Assembly (NCBI GenBank): GCA_934359755.1
Contig: CAKRLV010000004.1
Coordinates: 62,001 to 126,000, forward strand
DNA from: an uncultured Agathobacter sp.
Lineage (GTDB): Bacteria; Bacillota; Clostridia; Lachnospirales; Lachnospiraceae
Direction of reading: 5' to 3'
DNA: 64,000 nt
In this document: in pieces, positions 17,298-25,921 of the stretch
Position numbering within the stretch: the stretch's first letter is position 1
How the letters are laid out: the number at the start of each line of letters is the position of its first letter
Position numbers and translations under genes: made by a program
The notes under the pieces: generated by a model
Databases searched by the model: none
Seen by the model: only the letters and a program-made list of their open reading frames with translations
Told to the model about the DNA's origin: nothing

Positions 17298-18080
17298 ATG
17301 GTAATTGCAAAGGATTTAGTAAAAGAATTTACTAAAACAGAAAGAGTTGGGCGAAAGAATGTCAAGACGACATTTCGTGCTGTTGACAGCATATCAATAG
17401 AAGCTAAAGATGGCGAGACTCTTGGAATTTTAGGTCCTAATGGAGCAGGTAAGACGACACTGCTTAGAATGTTAGGAACATTGATGGAGCCTACATCGGG
17501 AAGCGTCAGACATATAACACCAGATGGAGTGGAGCTGACAAAGCCTGAGGAAATTAAGGCTAGAATGGGATATCTTTCAAATAATACGAAGCTTTATGAG
17601 AAGTTTTCTGTACGGGAATTTCTGACAATGCTTGCGGATTTATACGACATCAAAAAGGACGAAATAGATACACGAATCGATTCTGTAATAGATACACTTG
17701 GAATGCAGAGTTTTGCTGACAACAGGGTGAAGGCACTGTCGACAGGACAGACACAGCGAGTATCAATTGCAAGATGCCTTTTTGCAGATCCTGATTTATA
17801 CATATTAGATGAGCCAACACTTGGACTTGATATAATGTCGGCAGCGGCAATAGTGGATTTTATGAAGTCTGAGAAAGAAAAAGGAAAAACTATAATTTAT
17901 TCAACACATTATCTGGAGGAGGCAGAGACTCTTTGCGATAAGGTTATACTTATCAATAAAGGGCATATTATTGCCATGGATTCGCCAAAGAAATTGTGTG
18001 AGAAGACAAATACAGAGTCACTTCGAGAGGCGTTTCTTACACTTATAAGAGAGGATGGTCAGACAGATGAGATGGAATAA
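17298..18080 (+). CDS. ABC transporter ATP-binding protein, NatA-like
   Basis: 260 residues; ATG follows AAAAGGAGAC. Walker A GPNGAGKTT is near residue 46, signature LSTGQTQRVSIARC near 147, Walker B YILDEPTLGLD near 167 and the switch His in YSTHYLEEAE near 200. It resembles NatA, the ATPase of Na+-exporting ABC-2 systems, and the next gene is a NatB-type permease that overlaps its end. ATP hydrolysis would drive the permease; Na+ as substrate is inferred only from similarity. Confidence 0.9.
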   Translation: MVIAKDLVKEFTKTERVGRKNVKTTFRAVDSISIEAKDGETLGILGPNGAGKTTLLRMLGTLMEPTSGSVRHITPDGVELTKPEEIKARMGYLSNNTKLYEKFSVREFLTMLADLYDIKKDEIDTRIDSVIDTLGMQSFADNRVKALSTGQTQRVSIARCLFADPDLYILDEPTLGLDIMSAAAIVDFMKSEKEKGKTIIYSTHYLEEAETLCDKVILINKGHIIAMDSPKKLCEKTNTESLREAFLTLIREDGQTDEME

Positions 18081-20205
18081 AGTATATGCTATTTTTAAGA
18101 AAGAAATAAGGGAACTTGTAAGAGACAAGAAGACTTTGTTTGTAATGTTTGCACTGCCGCTTATTATTTACCCATTGCTTATAATGGGAATTTCCATGGT
18201 TATGATTAATGTTCAGAATGGCTATGAAACAAGTGAGTATGTGGTTGGAATTGATGGCAGTGTAAGTGATACCAAATTAATTGATTCCTTAAATTCGGCT
18301 GGAAGAGATGATAGTGCAACGGACAAGGTAAATGCAGCAGATGCAGTTGATAGTACAACAGACAAGGCAAATGCAACAGATGCAGTTGATAGTACAACAG
18401 ACAAGGCAAATGCAGCAGATGCAGTTGATGATAGTACAGCCGACAAGGCAAATGCAGCAGATAAATCTGACAGCGTAAGTTTTAAGACTGTGCAGTGTGA
18501 TGATTATAAGCAGGCTTTGTCTGATGGAACTGTTGATGCATATCTGACATTTTCAGATGATACATATCAGATATTCTATAATTCATCAGATACAGATTCG
18601 GGATATGCAGCTGATTATTTACAGGATACATTAGAGACTTACAAAGAGGGAATATCATTAGAACTTTTTAAAGAGGCAAATCTCGATGCGGATAAGTTCA
18701 TGAATCCGATAAAGTTGATAAAAGAGGACTTAGCTTCTGATGAACAGTCTATGGGATCTGTTCTTGGAATGATTGTCCCATTACTGCTTATAATGGGAGT
18801 GTTTGTTGGTACTATGACGCCTGCAATTGATGCTACTTCTGGTGAAAAAGAGAGAGGTACACAGGAGACTCTTATGTCTTTTCCGATAAGCAGTCATGAA
18901 TTGATATGTGGAAAATATCTTGCAGTATCGGCAGCTGGTGTTTTGTCTGCCTTTTTATATCTTATCTCAATTGGAATTCTGGCAGGATATATATATGCAT
19001 TAGCGGGAATGGGCGCAGGGATGACTATAAGCCTTGGAAAATTTGTTCCATCTCTTCTGGTGGTTATTATGTCAACGATTGCACTTGCGCTTTTCTTGGG
19101 AGCGTTTATTATGTGCGTTTGTAGTTTTGCAAAGAGTACAAAGGAGGCATCAAGCTATATATCACCAGTCATGGTTGTGATTATGCTTATAGCTTATGCA
19201 GGATATCTTGATGTACATCTGACCGTTTCATTGTCGGTTGTACCTATTCTTAACATTGTATTGCTTATAAAGAGTGTACTTGCATTTGAATATAATACAC
19301 TGGCAATAGTGCTTGTGCTTGTATCCAATATTGCATATGCGGTAATTGCAATTACTGTGCTTGGCAAATTATATACTAGTGAGAGAATTCTTTTCGGGGA
19401 AAGTTTCGGCTCTTTATTCGAGAGAAGGGACCAACGTCAAAAAGGAACAGTACCAACTATTGGTGATGCAATACTTGTACTATCTATAACGGCTGTATTA
19501 TTTTTGTATGTAGGAAGTATATTGCAGTTGAAATTATTGCTGATAGGTCTTGCGCTTAGTCACATTATCATAGTTGGAATGCCGATTCTTGCAGCTTGGT
19601 ATGGCAAGATTGATTTTAAGAGGACATTTTCTTTAAATAATTTTGGTATGAAGAATCTGCCTGCAATCATTATTACTGCAATTGGAGCATTTATAGTTGG
19701 AAATATAGCATGTATGCCGATATCAAATATCGTAAATGACAGCATGAGCACCTATAGTGACGGCATGAGCACACTTATGTCTTCACAGAGTATATGGGTT
19801 GTATGGTTTGTAATAGGTGTTGTACCTGCAATATCAGAAGAGACATTATTCAGGGGATATCTGCTTTCTTCTCTTCGTCAGAAGACAAAGCCGATTGTGT
19901 ATATAATTGTCACAGCATTGATATTTGGAATTTATCATATGAATCTTTATCAGGGATGTTATGCGTTTTTACTTGGACTTGTGCTTGCCTATGTGGTTTA
20001 CAAGACAAATAGTATTTTTGCATCAGCGATTATACACTTCATATGTAATTCGATGGCGGTGATTTTAAGTATGACTACTATCATTAATCTTGAGAAGATA
20101 AGTGATATACAGCTGATAGGAATTGGCATAGCAGGACTTGTTATGTTGGTGGCAGGACTTTGGTTTATATCGAGGAAAAAGAATGAAGTTACAGCAGATG
20201 TATAG
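18067..20205 (+). CDS. NatB-type ABC-2 permease fused to a CPBP intramembrane protease domain
   Basis: 712 residues from the ATG at 18067, 12 nt after AGAGG; an ATG at 18055 is also possible. Residues 1-400 are an ABC-2 permease: N-terminal helix (FALPLIIYPLLIMGISMV), a long extracytoplasmic loop, then five to six helices including GEKERGTQETLMSFPIS. From about 480 a second membrane unit follows with EETLFRGYL (about 592), FGIYHMNLYQ and HFICNS, the three motifs of CPBP (Abi/Rce1) proteases. The extracytoplasmic loop holds imperfect 13-residue repeats rich in Asp and Ala. It overlaps natA and the next gene, so all three are coupled. Confidence 0.88.
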   Translation: MRWNKVYAIFKKEIRELVRDKKTLFVMFALPLIIYPLLIMGISMVMINVQNGYETSEYVVGIDGSVSDTKLIDSLNSAGRDDSATDKVNAADAVDSTTDKANATDAVDSTTDKANAADAVDDSTADKANAADKSDSVSFKTVQCDDYKQALSDGTVDAYLTFSDDTYQIFYNSSDTDSGYAADYLQDTLETYKEGISLELFKEANLDADKFMNPIKLIKEDLASDEQSMGSVLGMIVPLLLIMGVFVGTMTPAIDATSGEKERGTQETLMSFPISSHELICGKYLAVSAAGVLSAFLYLISIGILAGYIYALAGMGAGMTISLGKFVPSLLVVIMSTIALALFLGAFIMCVCSFAKSTKEASSYISPVMVVIMLIAYAGYLDVHLTVSLSVVPILNIVLLIKSVLAFEYNTLAIVLVLVSNIAYAVIAITVLGKLYTSERILFGESFGSLFERRDQRQKGTVPTIGDAILVLSITAVLFLYVGSILQLKLLLIGLALSHIIIVGMPILAAWYGKIDFKRTFSLNNFGMKNLPAIIITAIGAFIVGNIACMPISNIVNDSMSTYSDGMSTLMSSQSIWVVWFVIGVVPAISEETLFRGYLLSSLRQKTKPIVYIIVTALIFGIYHMNLYQGCYAFLLGLVLAYVVYKTNSIFASAIIHFICNSMAVILSMTTIINLEKISDIQLIGIGIAGLVMLVAGLWFISRKKNEVTADV
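18322..18465 (+). repeat. In-frame 39-bp repeats in the permease loop
   Basis: Units encoding DKxNAxDAVDSTT start at 18322, 18361 and 18400, plus a partial unit at 18442. One unit has an extra Asp codon. The repeats lie in the large extracytoplasmic loop, where length change is likely tolerated. Confidence 0.88.
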
Positions 20206-20884
20206 TAAAGTCAGGCAGGCTGTTGATGCATATGACATGATTGAAGAGGGCGATAAAATCGCCCTTGGAATTTCAGGGGGAAAAGATTCTCTTGGACTTT
20301 TATATGCACTTGCAGGTCTAAGGCAGTTCTATCCCAGACATTTTGAACTTGTTGCAATTACAGTGGATTTGGGATATGAAGGATTTGATTTGTCAAAGAT
20401 AGAAGCTTTGTGCAAGCAGCTTGATGTAAAATATTATATAGTAAAGACAAGCATTTCCAAGATGATAGAAGAAGAGGGATGTTCATTATGTTCGAGACTT
20501 CGCAAGGGTGCGCTATGCGATAAAGTAAAAGAGCTTGGATGTAACAAGATTGCATACGCACATAATATGGATGATGTAGTGGAGACTATGATACTTTCTT
20601 TGATATATGAGGGAAGATTTTCCACATTTTACCCAGTTACTGATTTGGAAAATATAGGAATCAAACTTATAAGACCATTTGTTTTTGTGACACAGGCAGA
20701 GGCTGTTGGTTTTAGAAATAAATATGAACTTCCAGTAGTTACCAATCCATGTCCATTTGACCATGCGTCAGAGCGGGCATATGTGAGAAATCTGCTTGAT
20801 GAAATGAACCGCCATACACCAGGTGTGAAAAAGCGGATGATGACCGCTATATGTGATGGTACACTTTCAAATTGGAAGAGATAA
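20183..20884 (+). CDS. TtcA-like tRNA thiolation protein (PP-loop ATPase)
   Basis: 233 residues from the ATG at 20183, after GAGGAAAAAGA, overlapping the permease gene by 23 nt. The PP-loop SGGKDSLGLL is near residue 31. The CSLCSR pair near 99-102 and a third Cys in NPCPFD fit the TtcA type, which holds a [4Fe-4S] cluster and makes 2-thiocytidine at position 32 of tRNA. A related PP-loop family (TtuA/Ncs6) is less likely since no zinc-finger Cys pairs are visible. The link to the transporter genes is position only. Confidence 0.83.
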   Translation: MKLQQMYSKVRQAVDAYDMIEEGDKIALGISGGKDSLGLLYALAGLRQFYPRHFELVAITVDLGYEGFDLSKIEALCKQLDVKYYIVKTSISKMIEEEGCSLCSRLRKGALCDKVKELGCNKIAYAHNMDDVVETMILSLIYEGRFSTFYPVTDLENIGIKLIRPFVFVTQAEAVGFRNKYELPVVTNPCPFDHASERAYVRNLLDEMNRHTPGVKKRMMTAICDGTLSNWKR

Positions 20885-20892
20885 ATAAAAAT

Positions 20893-20952
20893 ATAAACAT
20901 AAGTATAAACATAAATATAAACATAAGTATAAACATAAATATAAATACAAAT
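20893..20952. repeat. 12-bp A/T-rich tandem repeat, about five copies
   Basis: ATAAACATAAGT and ATAAACATAAAT alternate at 20893, 20905, 20917 and 20929, then fade out. This is right behind the ttcA-like stop codon and before its terminator. Confidence 0.88.
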
Positions 20953-20956
20953 ACAG

Positions 20957-21006
20957 GCCAGCATTATACTTGTACACCATGTACGAATATAGCTGGCTAT
21001 TTTTTA
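20957..21006 (+). terminator. Intrinsic terminator after the ttcA-like gene
   Basis: GCCAGC (20957-20962) pairs with GCTGGC (20992-20997), with an inner GTACA/TGTAC pairing, and is followed by TATTTTTTATT. Confidence 0.75.
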
Positions 21007-21208
21007 TTGTTCAGACGCAAGCTTGACACCGTACTGTCAAGCTATGTGTCATAGTGTTAATTATTGAGTGATTACAGCCACGGCATCGCAGAGGCGACGG
21101 TTTTATGTTTTTAAATATATACATTTACATATATTGACTGTGATTTGGACAAAATATATAATGCTCTAAATGGCATATGCCGATAATAAATAACTAAGGA
21201 GATATAGC
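21007..21208 (+). promoter_or_regulatory. suf promoter region with inverted repeats
   Basis: AGCTTGACA-CCGTAC-TGTCAAGCT is a perfect 9-bp inverted repeat at 21020-21043. A strong promoter follows: TTGACT (21134-21139), 17-bp spacer, TATAAT (21157-21162). The palindrome GGCATATGCC (21172-21181) lies at about +4 to +13 of the transcript, a good place for a repressor. What binds either dyad is not known. Confidence 0.6.
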
Positions 21209-21946
21209 ATGTTAGAGTTAAAGGATTTATGTTTTGATGTTTCTGATGATAAATGTCAGAAAGATATCATTAAGAACTTAAGTCTTACAATAGATGATGG
21301 AAAGTTTGTTGTTATCACTGGTCCTAATGGTGGAGGAAAATCTACACTTGCAAAGCTTATCGCTGGAATAGAGAAGCCTATAAGCGGTCAGATTATTTTT
21401 GACGGAACAGATATTACAGATATGGGAATTACCCAGAGAGCACAGCTTGGAATAAGCTTTGCATTCCAGCAGCCTGTTAAATTTAAAGGAATTACAGTTT
21501 TGGATCTGCTTAGATTAGCAGCGCAAAAGGAACTTACAGCAGGTGAAGCCTGTGAGTATCTTTCAGAAGTAGGTCTTTGTGCAAGAGATTACATTAATCG
21601 TGAAGTCAATGGTTCATTGTCTGGTGGTGAGTTGAAGAGAATTGAGATTGCAACTGTCCTTGCAAGAGGTACTAAGATGTCTATCTTTGATGAGCCAGAG
21701 GCTGGAATAGATTTATGGAGTTTTCAGAATCTTATCCGCGTTTTCGAGAATATGAGAGAAGCTACGAATGGTTCTATCCTCATTATATCGCATCAGGAGA
21801 GAATTCTTGAGATTGCCGATCAGATTGTGGTTCTTGCGGATGGACAGGTATCTAAGATTGGTACAAGGGAAGAGATTATGCCAGAGCTTCTTAATTCAGC
21901 AGATGTTGCCAGAGGCTGCAATAAATTAGATGGAGGTAATCAGTAA
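21209..21946 (+). CDS. sufC: Fe-S cluster assembly ATPase SufC
   Basis: 245 residues; AAGGAG precedes the ATG. Walker A is GPNGGGKST (about 42), the Q-loop AFQQPVKFKG, signature LSGGELKRIEIA (about 145) and Walker B SIFDEPEAGIDLWS. The last stretch is the SufC version. SufC is the soluble ATPase that drives the SufB/D scaffold in iron-sulfur cluster assembly. Only a short SufB-type partner follows, with no sufD, sufS or sufU, so this is the minimal two-gene form seen in archaea and many anaerobes. Confidence 0.92.
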   Translation: MLELKDLCFDVSDDKCQKDIIKNLSLTIDDGKFVVITGPNGGGKSTLAKLIAGIEKPISGQIIFDGTDITDMGITQRAQLGISFAFQQPVKFKGITVLDLLRLAAQKELTAGEACEYLSEVGLCARDYINREVNGSLSGGELKRIEIATVLARGTKMSIFDEPEAGIDLWSFQNLIRVFENMREATNGSILIISHQERILEIADQIVVLADGQVSKIGTREEIMPELLNSADVARGCNKLDGGNQ

Positions 21947-22866
21947 TGGTAGATGAGATTCAGAAGAGATTACTTGAGGAGATTGCCGATTTACATGATG
22001 TTCCAGAGGGAGCTTACAATATAAGAGCCAACAGTAAATTAGCTGATAGAAAGACTACTGCCAATATAGATATTGTCACAAAAGAGGATGTAAGTGGAAT
22101 TGATATCCGTATCAAGCCAGGTACTAAAAATGAGAGTGTACACATTCCGGTGGTACTTAGCGAGAGTGGATTAAAGGAGACTGTCTATAATGATTTTTAT
22201 ATTGGAGAGGATTGTGATGTAGTTATTGTCGCAGGATGTGGCATTCATAACTGTGGTGTTCAGGATTCAGAACATGATGGTGTTCATAGATTTTATGTCG
22301 GTAGAAATTCTAAAGTGAAATATGTCGAGAAACACTATGGTGAAGGTGACGGACAGGGAAAGAGAATTCTTAATCCTGTAACAGAAGTATACATGGAAGA
22401 GAATAGTTCCATGGAAATGGAAATGGTACAGATAAAGGGAGTGGATTCTACAGTCCGTACTACAAAATCAGAGCTTGCAGCTGGCGCAGCTATTGTAGTA
22501 AGAGAGCGTCTTATGACACATGGAAACCAGACGGCCCAGAGTATATATGAGACTTATCTAAATGGTGATGGAGCATCTGCTGATGTCGTATCAAGATCTG
22601 TTGCCAAAGACAATTCATATCAGAAATTCGATTCAAAGATAGCTGGAAATGCTGCATGTACAGGACACACTGAATGTGATGCCATCATTATGGACAATGC
22701 AAAAATACTTGCAGTTCCACAGCTTGAAGCCAATAATATTGATGCGGCACTTGTACATGAAGCTGCTATTGGCAAGATTGCAGGAGAGCAGATAATTAAG
22801 CTTATGACACTTGGGCTTAGTGAAGAAGAGGCCGAAGCACAGATTGTTAATGGTTTCCTGAAATAA
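21946..22866 (+). CDS. Short SufB/SufD-type scaffold protein (minimal SUF)
   Basis: 306 residues, far shorter than canonical SufB (about 470). The start overlaps the sufC stop by one base (TAATG). The right-handed beta-helix region carries GCGIHNCGVQ with Cys residues, and the C-terminal part has TGHTECDAIIMDNAKI and LVHEAAIGKI, the SufC-binding and conserved SufB/D core. It most likely forms the scaffold of a SufBC complex that builds [4Fe-4S] clusters. Lacking SufD, it may act as a homodimer. Confidence 0.87.
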   Translation: MVDEIQKRLLEEIADLHDVPEGAYNIRANSKLADRKTTANIDIVTKEDVSGIDIRIKPGTKNESVHIPVVLSESGLKETVYNDFYIGEDCDVVIVAGCGIHNCGVQDSEHDGVHRFYVGRNSKVKYVEKHYGEGDGQGKRILNPVTEVYMEENSSMEMEMVQIKGVDSTVRTTKSELAAGAAIVVRERLMTHGNQTAQSIYETYLNGDGASADVVSRSVAKDNSYQKFDSKIAGNAACTGHTECDAIIMDNAKILAVPQLEANNIDAALVHEAAIGKIAGEQIIKLMTLGLSEEEAEAQIVNGFLK

Positions 22867-22876
22867 GGGGGAGATT

Positions 22877-23212
22877 ATGGCAAGACCTAGCAAAGTCAGA
22901 AGGGTATGTCACGACCCGGGAGATTTTTATATAACAACGGAAAAAGGACTCTCGGCAAAAGAGAACGAAGATACAATTGTGATGACTGTAGATGAGTACG
23001 AGGCGATAAGGCTTATAGATTATGAGAATATAAGTCAGGAAGAGTGTGCTGTCAGGATGAATATTGCCCGTACTACTGCACAGGCAATATATAACAGCGC
23101 AAGGCGTAAGCTGGCAAAATGTCTGATAGATGGAATGAATCTTCATATTGTTGGCGGAAATTTTGATTTATGTGACGGTTCCGCTGGATGTTCTAAGTGT
23201 GGTCAGAAGTAG
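22877..23212 (+). CDS. DUF134 helix-turn-helix protein
   Basis: 111 residues with a GGGGGAG ribosome binding site. It starts with MARPSKVRRV, typical of DUF134, then a sigma-region-4-like helix-turn-helix (EYEAIRLIDYENISQEECAVRMNIARTTAQAIYNSARRKLA in spirit, residues 42-80) and a Cys-rich end with CDGSAGCSKCG. The Cys residues could hold a metal or Fe-S cluster. It lies 10 nt after the suf scaffold gene, so it may regulate the suf operon in response to cluster status; this is inference. Confidence 0.85.
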   Translation: MARPSKVRRVCHDPGDFYITTEKGLSAKENEDTIVMTVDEYEAIRLIDYENISQEECAVRMNIARTTAQAIYNSARRKLAKCLIDGMNLHIVGGNFDLCDGSAGCSKCGQK

Positions 23213-23220
23213 AGCAAAAT

Positions 23221-24282
23221 TTAATTTTTGGAGCTGATATACTTTTTGACATATTTGCAGTACTTTGACATCTTATTGCCCGTCAGATCGCTTTTGGATT
23301 TTACACCCCAGAAGCAGGAACTTACATTATATTTGTTCATGACTTTTATCCATTTTCCAGCCTGTTCATAGTCGACATCGCCGGCACCGGAATAGTCGGT
23401 AAAGCCGTACTCGGATACGAATACAGGCAGTCCTGATTTTATGGCAGAAACCATTTCACTTCGGTTGTAATCAGTGTGTGATTTAGCATAAAAGTGGCAG
23501 CTGTACATGATGTTGGAATAGCCTTTTATCGGTGATGATTTAGGCGAAGACAAGTCCTGACACCATGTAGGGGTGCCTACAATAATTATAGCATCTGAAT
23601 TATTTTTCCTGATAACAGGAATAACCTGATTTGCATATTTTTTGATTCTGCTCCAGGTGACATCCCCGCCATTTGGCTCATTACAGATTTCATAGAGGAT
23701 ATTGTCATTGTCGGCATACTTCTTTGAAATCTTCTTGAAAAAATCTTTTGACTGTTTTATGTATTTATTAGGATCATGTTCGTCAAGTACATGCCAGTCT
23801 ACTATTACATACATACCAAGTCTGGTTGCTTCATCTATTCCCTTATACATGAGTTCAAGAATATTTGTGCGTTCCTTAGAGTTTGCGCTTGCGTACCCCT
23901 CGCATCCTGATTGAGGTCCATACATGGAAGTGTCCACATACATAGAGAGCCTTATCACGTTTGCTTTCCATTCATCTCTGTAGATTTTAAAGATATCCCT
24001 ATCTATCATTTCAGGAAACCATGTCACTCCGCATATACATGAACCTTTAAGCTGTATCTTTTTCCCTTTTTTGTTAACAATATCAGTGCCTTTAAGTGTA
24101 AGCTTTCCATTTTTATCAAGTGGTGAATTTTTATAACTGTAGTTATAGGCTCCGACGATATCAGTGTTTGGTGTGGCGTTCACATTTTGTGGTGCAGCAT
24201 TTACATTTTGTGGTGCAGCTGATGTCAGTACAAGCACAGTAGCGACCGCAAGGCAGATACATTGTTTTAATAATCTCTTCAT
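23221..24282 (-). CDS. Secreted glycoside hydrolase family 5 endoglucanase
   Basis: 353 residues; ATG at 24282 follows CGGAGGAATGCT on the minus strand. A signal peptide (MKRLLKQ, hydrophobic core CLAVATVLVLTSA) is followed by two short NVNAAPQ/NVNATP repeats. The catalytic domain shows YVIVDWHVLD, the acid/base Glu in CNEPNGG and the nucleophile Glu in VSEYGFTD, the GH5 pattern (closest to the GH5_2 cellulase group). It probably cleaves beta-1,4-glucan or a related polymer outside the cell. No cellulose-binding or dockerin domain is visible. It converges on the DUF134 gene with only 8 nt between. Confidence 0.92.
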   Translation of the reverse strand: MKRLLKQCICLAVATVLVLTSAAPQNVNAAPQNVNATPNTDIVGAYNYSYKNSPLDKNGKLTLKGTDIVNKKGKKIQLKGSCICGVTWFPEMIDRDIFKIYRDEWKANVIRLSMYVDTSMYGPQSGCEGYASANSKERTNILELMYKGIDEATRLGMYVIVDWHVLDEHDPNKYIKQSKDFFKKISKKYADNDNILYEICNEPNGGDVTWSRIKKYANQVIPVIRKNNSDAIIIVGTPTWCQDLSSPKSSPIKGYSNIMYSCHFYAKSHTDYNRSEMVSAIKSGLPVFVSEYGFTDYSGAGDVDYEQAGKWIKVMNKYNVSSCFWGVKSKSDLTGNKMSKYCKYVKKYISSKN

Positions 24283-24577
24283 AGCATTCCTCCGTTTTAA
24301 TAAATTGTATGTGCATATCATATAATGCAGTTATAGTTTATCACATATGTAGCATTTTGTAACAGATTAAATGTTATTAGTATCATGTCAAATTTACCTG
24401 GTAGTGGTTAAAGCAGGCAACGGCAGTTCGGGCTTCGATATAAAAGATGTATGCATGATAGTTGTCAAATAAAGCGAATCCAAATAAAAATATTTATATG
24501 CACCAACACAATATAATATGTGATATAATGAGTGGAACGTATACTATATATTTTTATATATTTGGAGGCAGAAGAAA
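24283..24577. other. Divergent intergenic region between the GH5 gene and alr
   Basis: No coding frame of note. Two TATAAT boxes (24512-24517 and 24524-24529) face alr but have poor -35 matches, so the exact promoter is unclear. Confidence 0.4.
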
Positions 24578-25747
24578 ATGGAATCCACACTTAAGCGTAC
24601 ATGGGCTGAGATAGATATAGATGCTTTAAAGCACAATTACAGGACTTTACGTAAGAAAGTCGGAGAGAAAGTTAAATTTCTTGGTGTTGTAAAGGCTGAC
24701 GCATATGGACATGGTTCAGTCGTAGTTGCAAGGACACTCGAAAAAGAGGGAGCCGATTATCTCGCGGTAAGCAGTATTGATGAGGCTATGGAACTTCGTG
24801 TAAATGGAATTAAAATGCCAATTCTCATATTGGGACACACACCTAAGGAACAGGTCGAAAGACTGATAGAGTATGATATAACCCAGGCTGTATCGTGCAA
24901 GGCAAAGGCAATCCAATATTCAGACGAAGCATCACGCCTTGGCAGAGAACTTAAGATTCACATCAAGGTAGACACAGGTATGTCACGTCTTGGTTTTTTG
25001 TGTAATGAAGATTACTTTGACACAGGAGTAGATGGCATATGTGAAGCCCTTAATATGCCAGGACTTAGTGCGGAGGGGATATTTACCCACTTTGCAGTAT
25101 CGGATGAGACAGGAGATGAATATAGCGCGTACACTAAGCACCAGTTTAAGCTCTTTTGTGATGTGATAGAGGCAGTAGAAGCAAAATGGGGCAGGAAATT
25201 TGCGATAAGACATTGTGCCAATACAGGTGCAGTTGCACGTTATCCTGAGACTTATCTTGATATGGTGCGCCCAGGACTTTTGTTATATGGATACGGAGAG
25301 TTTGCAGAAGAACTTAATCTAAAGCCGGTTATGACTTTAAAGACGACCGTAAGCACTATAAAGATTTATCCGAAGGACACAGCAATAAGCTACGGCGGAA
25401 TATACAAGACAACAGACCAGACCAGAGTAGGTGTAGTGCCATATGGATATGCTGATGGTTTTTTCAGATGTCTGTCCAACAAATATTCGCTTATGACTGA
25501 GGATGGACCAGCGAGAGTACTTGGCAAAATCTGCATGGATATGTGCATGATCGATTTGACCAACAAGCCGGATGTAGATGTCGGATCTGAGGTGGAGATA
25601 TTCGGAAATAACAATTCGATAGATGGTATGGCAGCTATGGCAGGAACAATCCCATATGAGCTGACATGTGCAGTAAGTAAGCGTGTGCCAAGGACATATA
25701 TTGAGGATGGTAAGATAATAGACAAAGAGCTTATGCTTAGAATGTAG
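24578..25747 (+). CDS. alr: Alanine racemase
   Basis: 389 residues; ATG follows TTGGAGGCAG. The PLP lysine is K39 in VVKADAYGHG. IHIKVDTGMSRLGF, the RHCANTGAV region and VRPGLLLYGY hold the PLP phosphate and substrate sites, and the second catalytic Tyr is in AISYGGIYK. The enzyme makes D-alanine for peptidoglycan. It is a single gene with its own terminator. Confidence 0.96.
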   Translation: MESTLKRTWAEIDIDALKHNYRTLRKKVGEKVKFLGVVKADAYGHGSVVVARTLEKEGADYLAVSSIDEAMELRVNGIKMPILILGHTPKEQVERLIEYDITQAVSCKAKAIQYSDEASRLGRELKIHIKVDTGMSRLGFLCNEDYFDTGVDGICEALNMPGLSAEGIFTHFAVSDETGDEYSAYTKHQFKLFCDVIEAVEAKWGRKFAIRHCANTGAVARYPETYLDMVRPGLLLYGYGEFAEELNLKPVMTLKTTVSTIKIYPKDTAISYGGIYKTTDQTRVGVVPYGYADGFFRCLSNKYSLMTEDGPARVLGKICMDMCMIDLTNKPDVDVGSEVEIFGNNNSIDGMAAMAGTIPYELTCAVSKRVPRTYIEDGKIIDKELMLRM

Positions 25748-25752
25748 TGTAG

Positions 25753-25792
25753 AGACTTTCTTTTACATTATGTAAAAGAAGGTCTTTTTTTG
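25753..25792 (+). terminator. Intrinsic terminator after alr
   Basis: A 15-bp stem with one G-T pair (25753-25767 with 25771-25785) and a 3-nt loop, followed by a run of T. Confidence 0.9.
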
Positions 25793-25802
25793 AAAAATAA
25801 AT

Positions 25803-25880
25803 AGTTAAAAATTTTTAGTTAAAAGTATTGACATTTCAAAAAGAATAAGTAAACTATAAAATAGTTAAAAAAACTTAACT
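25803..25880 (+). promoter_or_regulatory. Promoter and repeated AGTTAA elements of the fatty-acid operon
   Basis: TTGACA (25828-25833), 16-bp spacer, TAAACT (25850-25855). AGTTAAAA occurs at 25803, 25817 and 25863; the last forms the dyad AGTTAA-N6-TTAACT (25863-25880) just past the -10. Elements on both sides of the promoter suggest repression by a fatty-acid-responsive regulator. The FabT-like MarR protein at the end of the operon is the best candidate. Confidence 0.55.
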
Positions 25881-25921
25881 AAAAATTTGTAGATTATTAT
25901 TTGAAAATGGAGGAACCCACA

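Noticed and set aside
18206..18451. Minus-strand Leu/His-rich frames opposite the permease loop
   Set aside because: Antisense of the 39-bp repeats; repetitive only because the sense strand is.
20872..21054. 60-codon open frame over the 12-bp repeats
   Set aside because: It is a translation of ATAAACATAAGT repeats and of the terminator, and starts inside the end of the ttcA-like gene.
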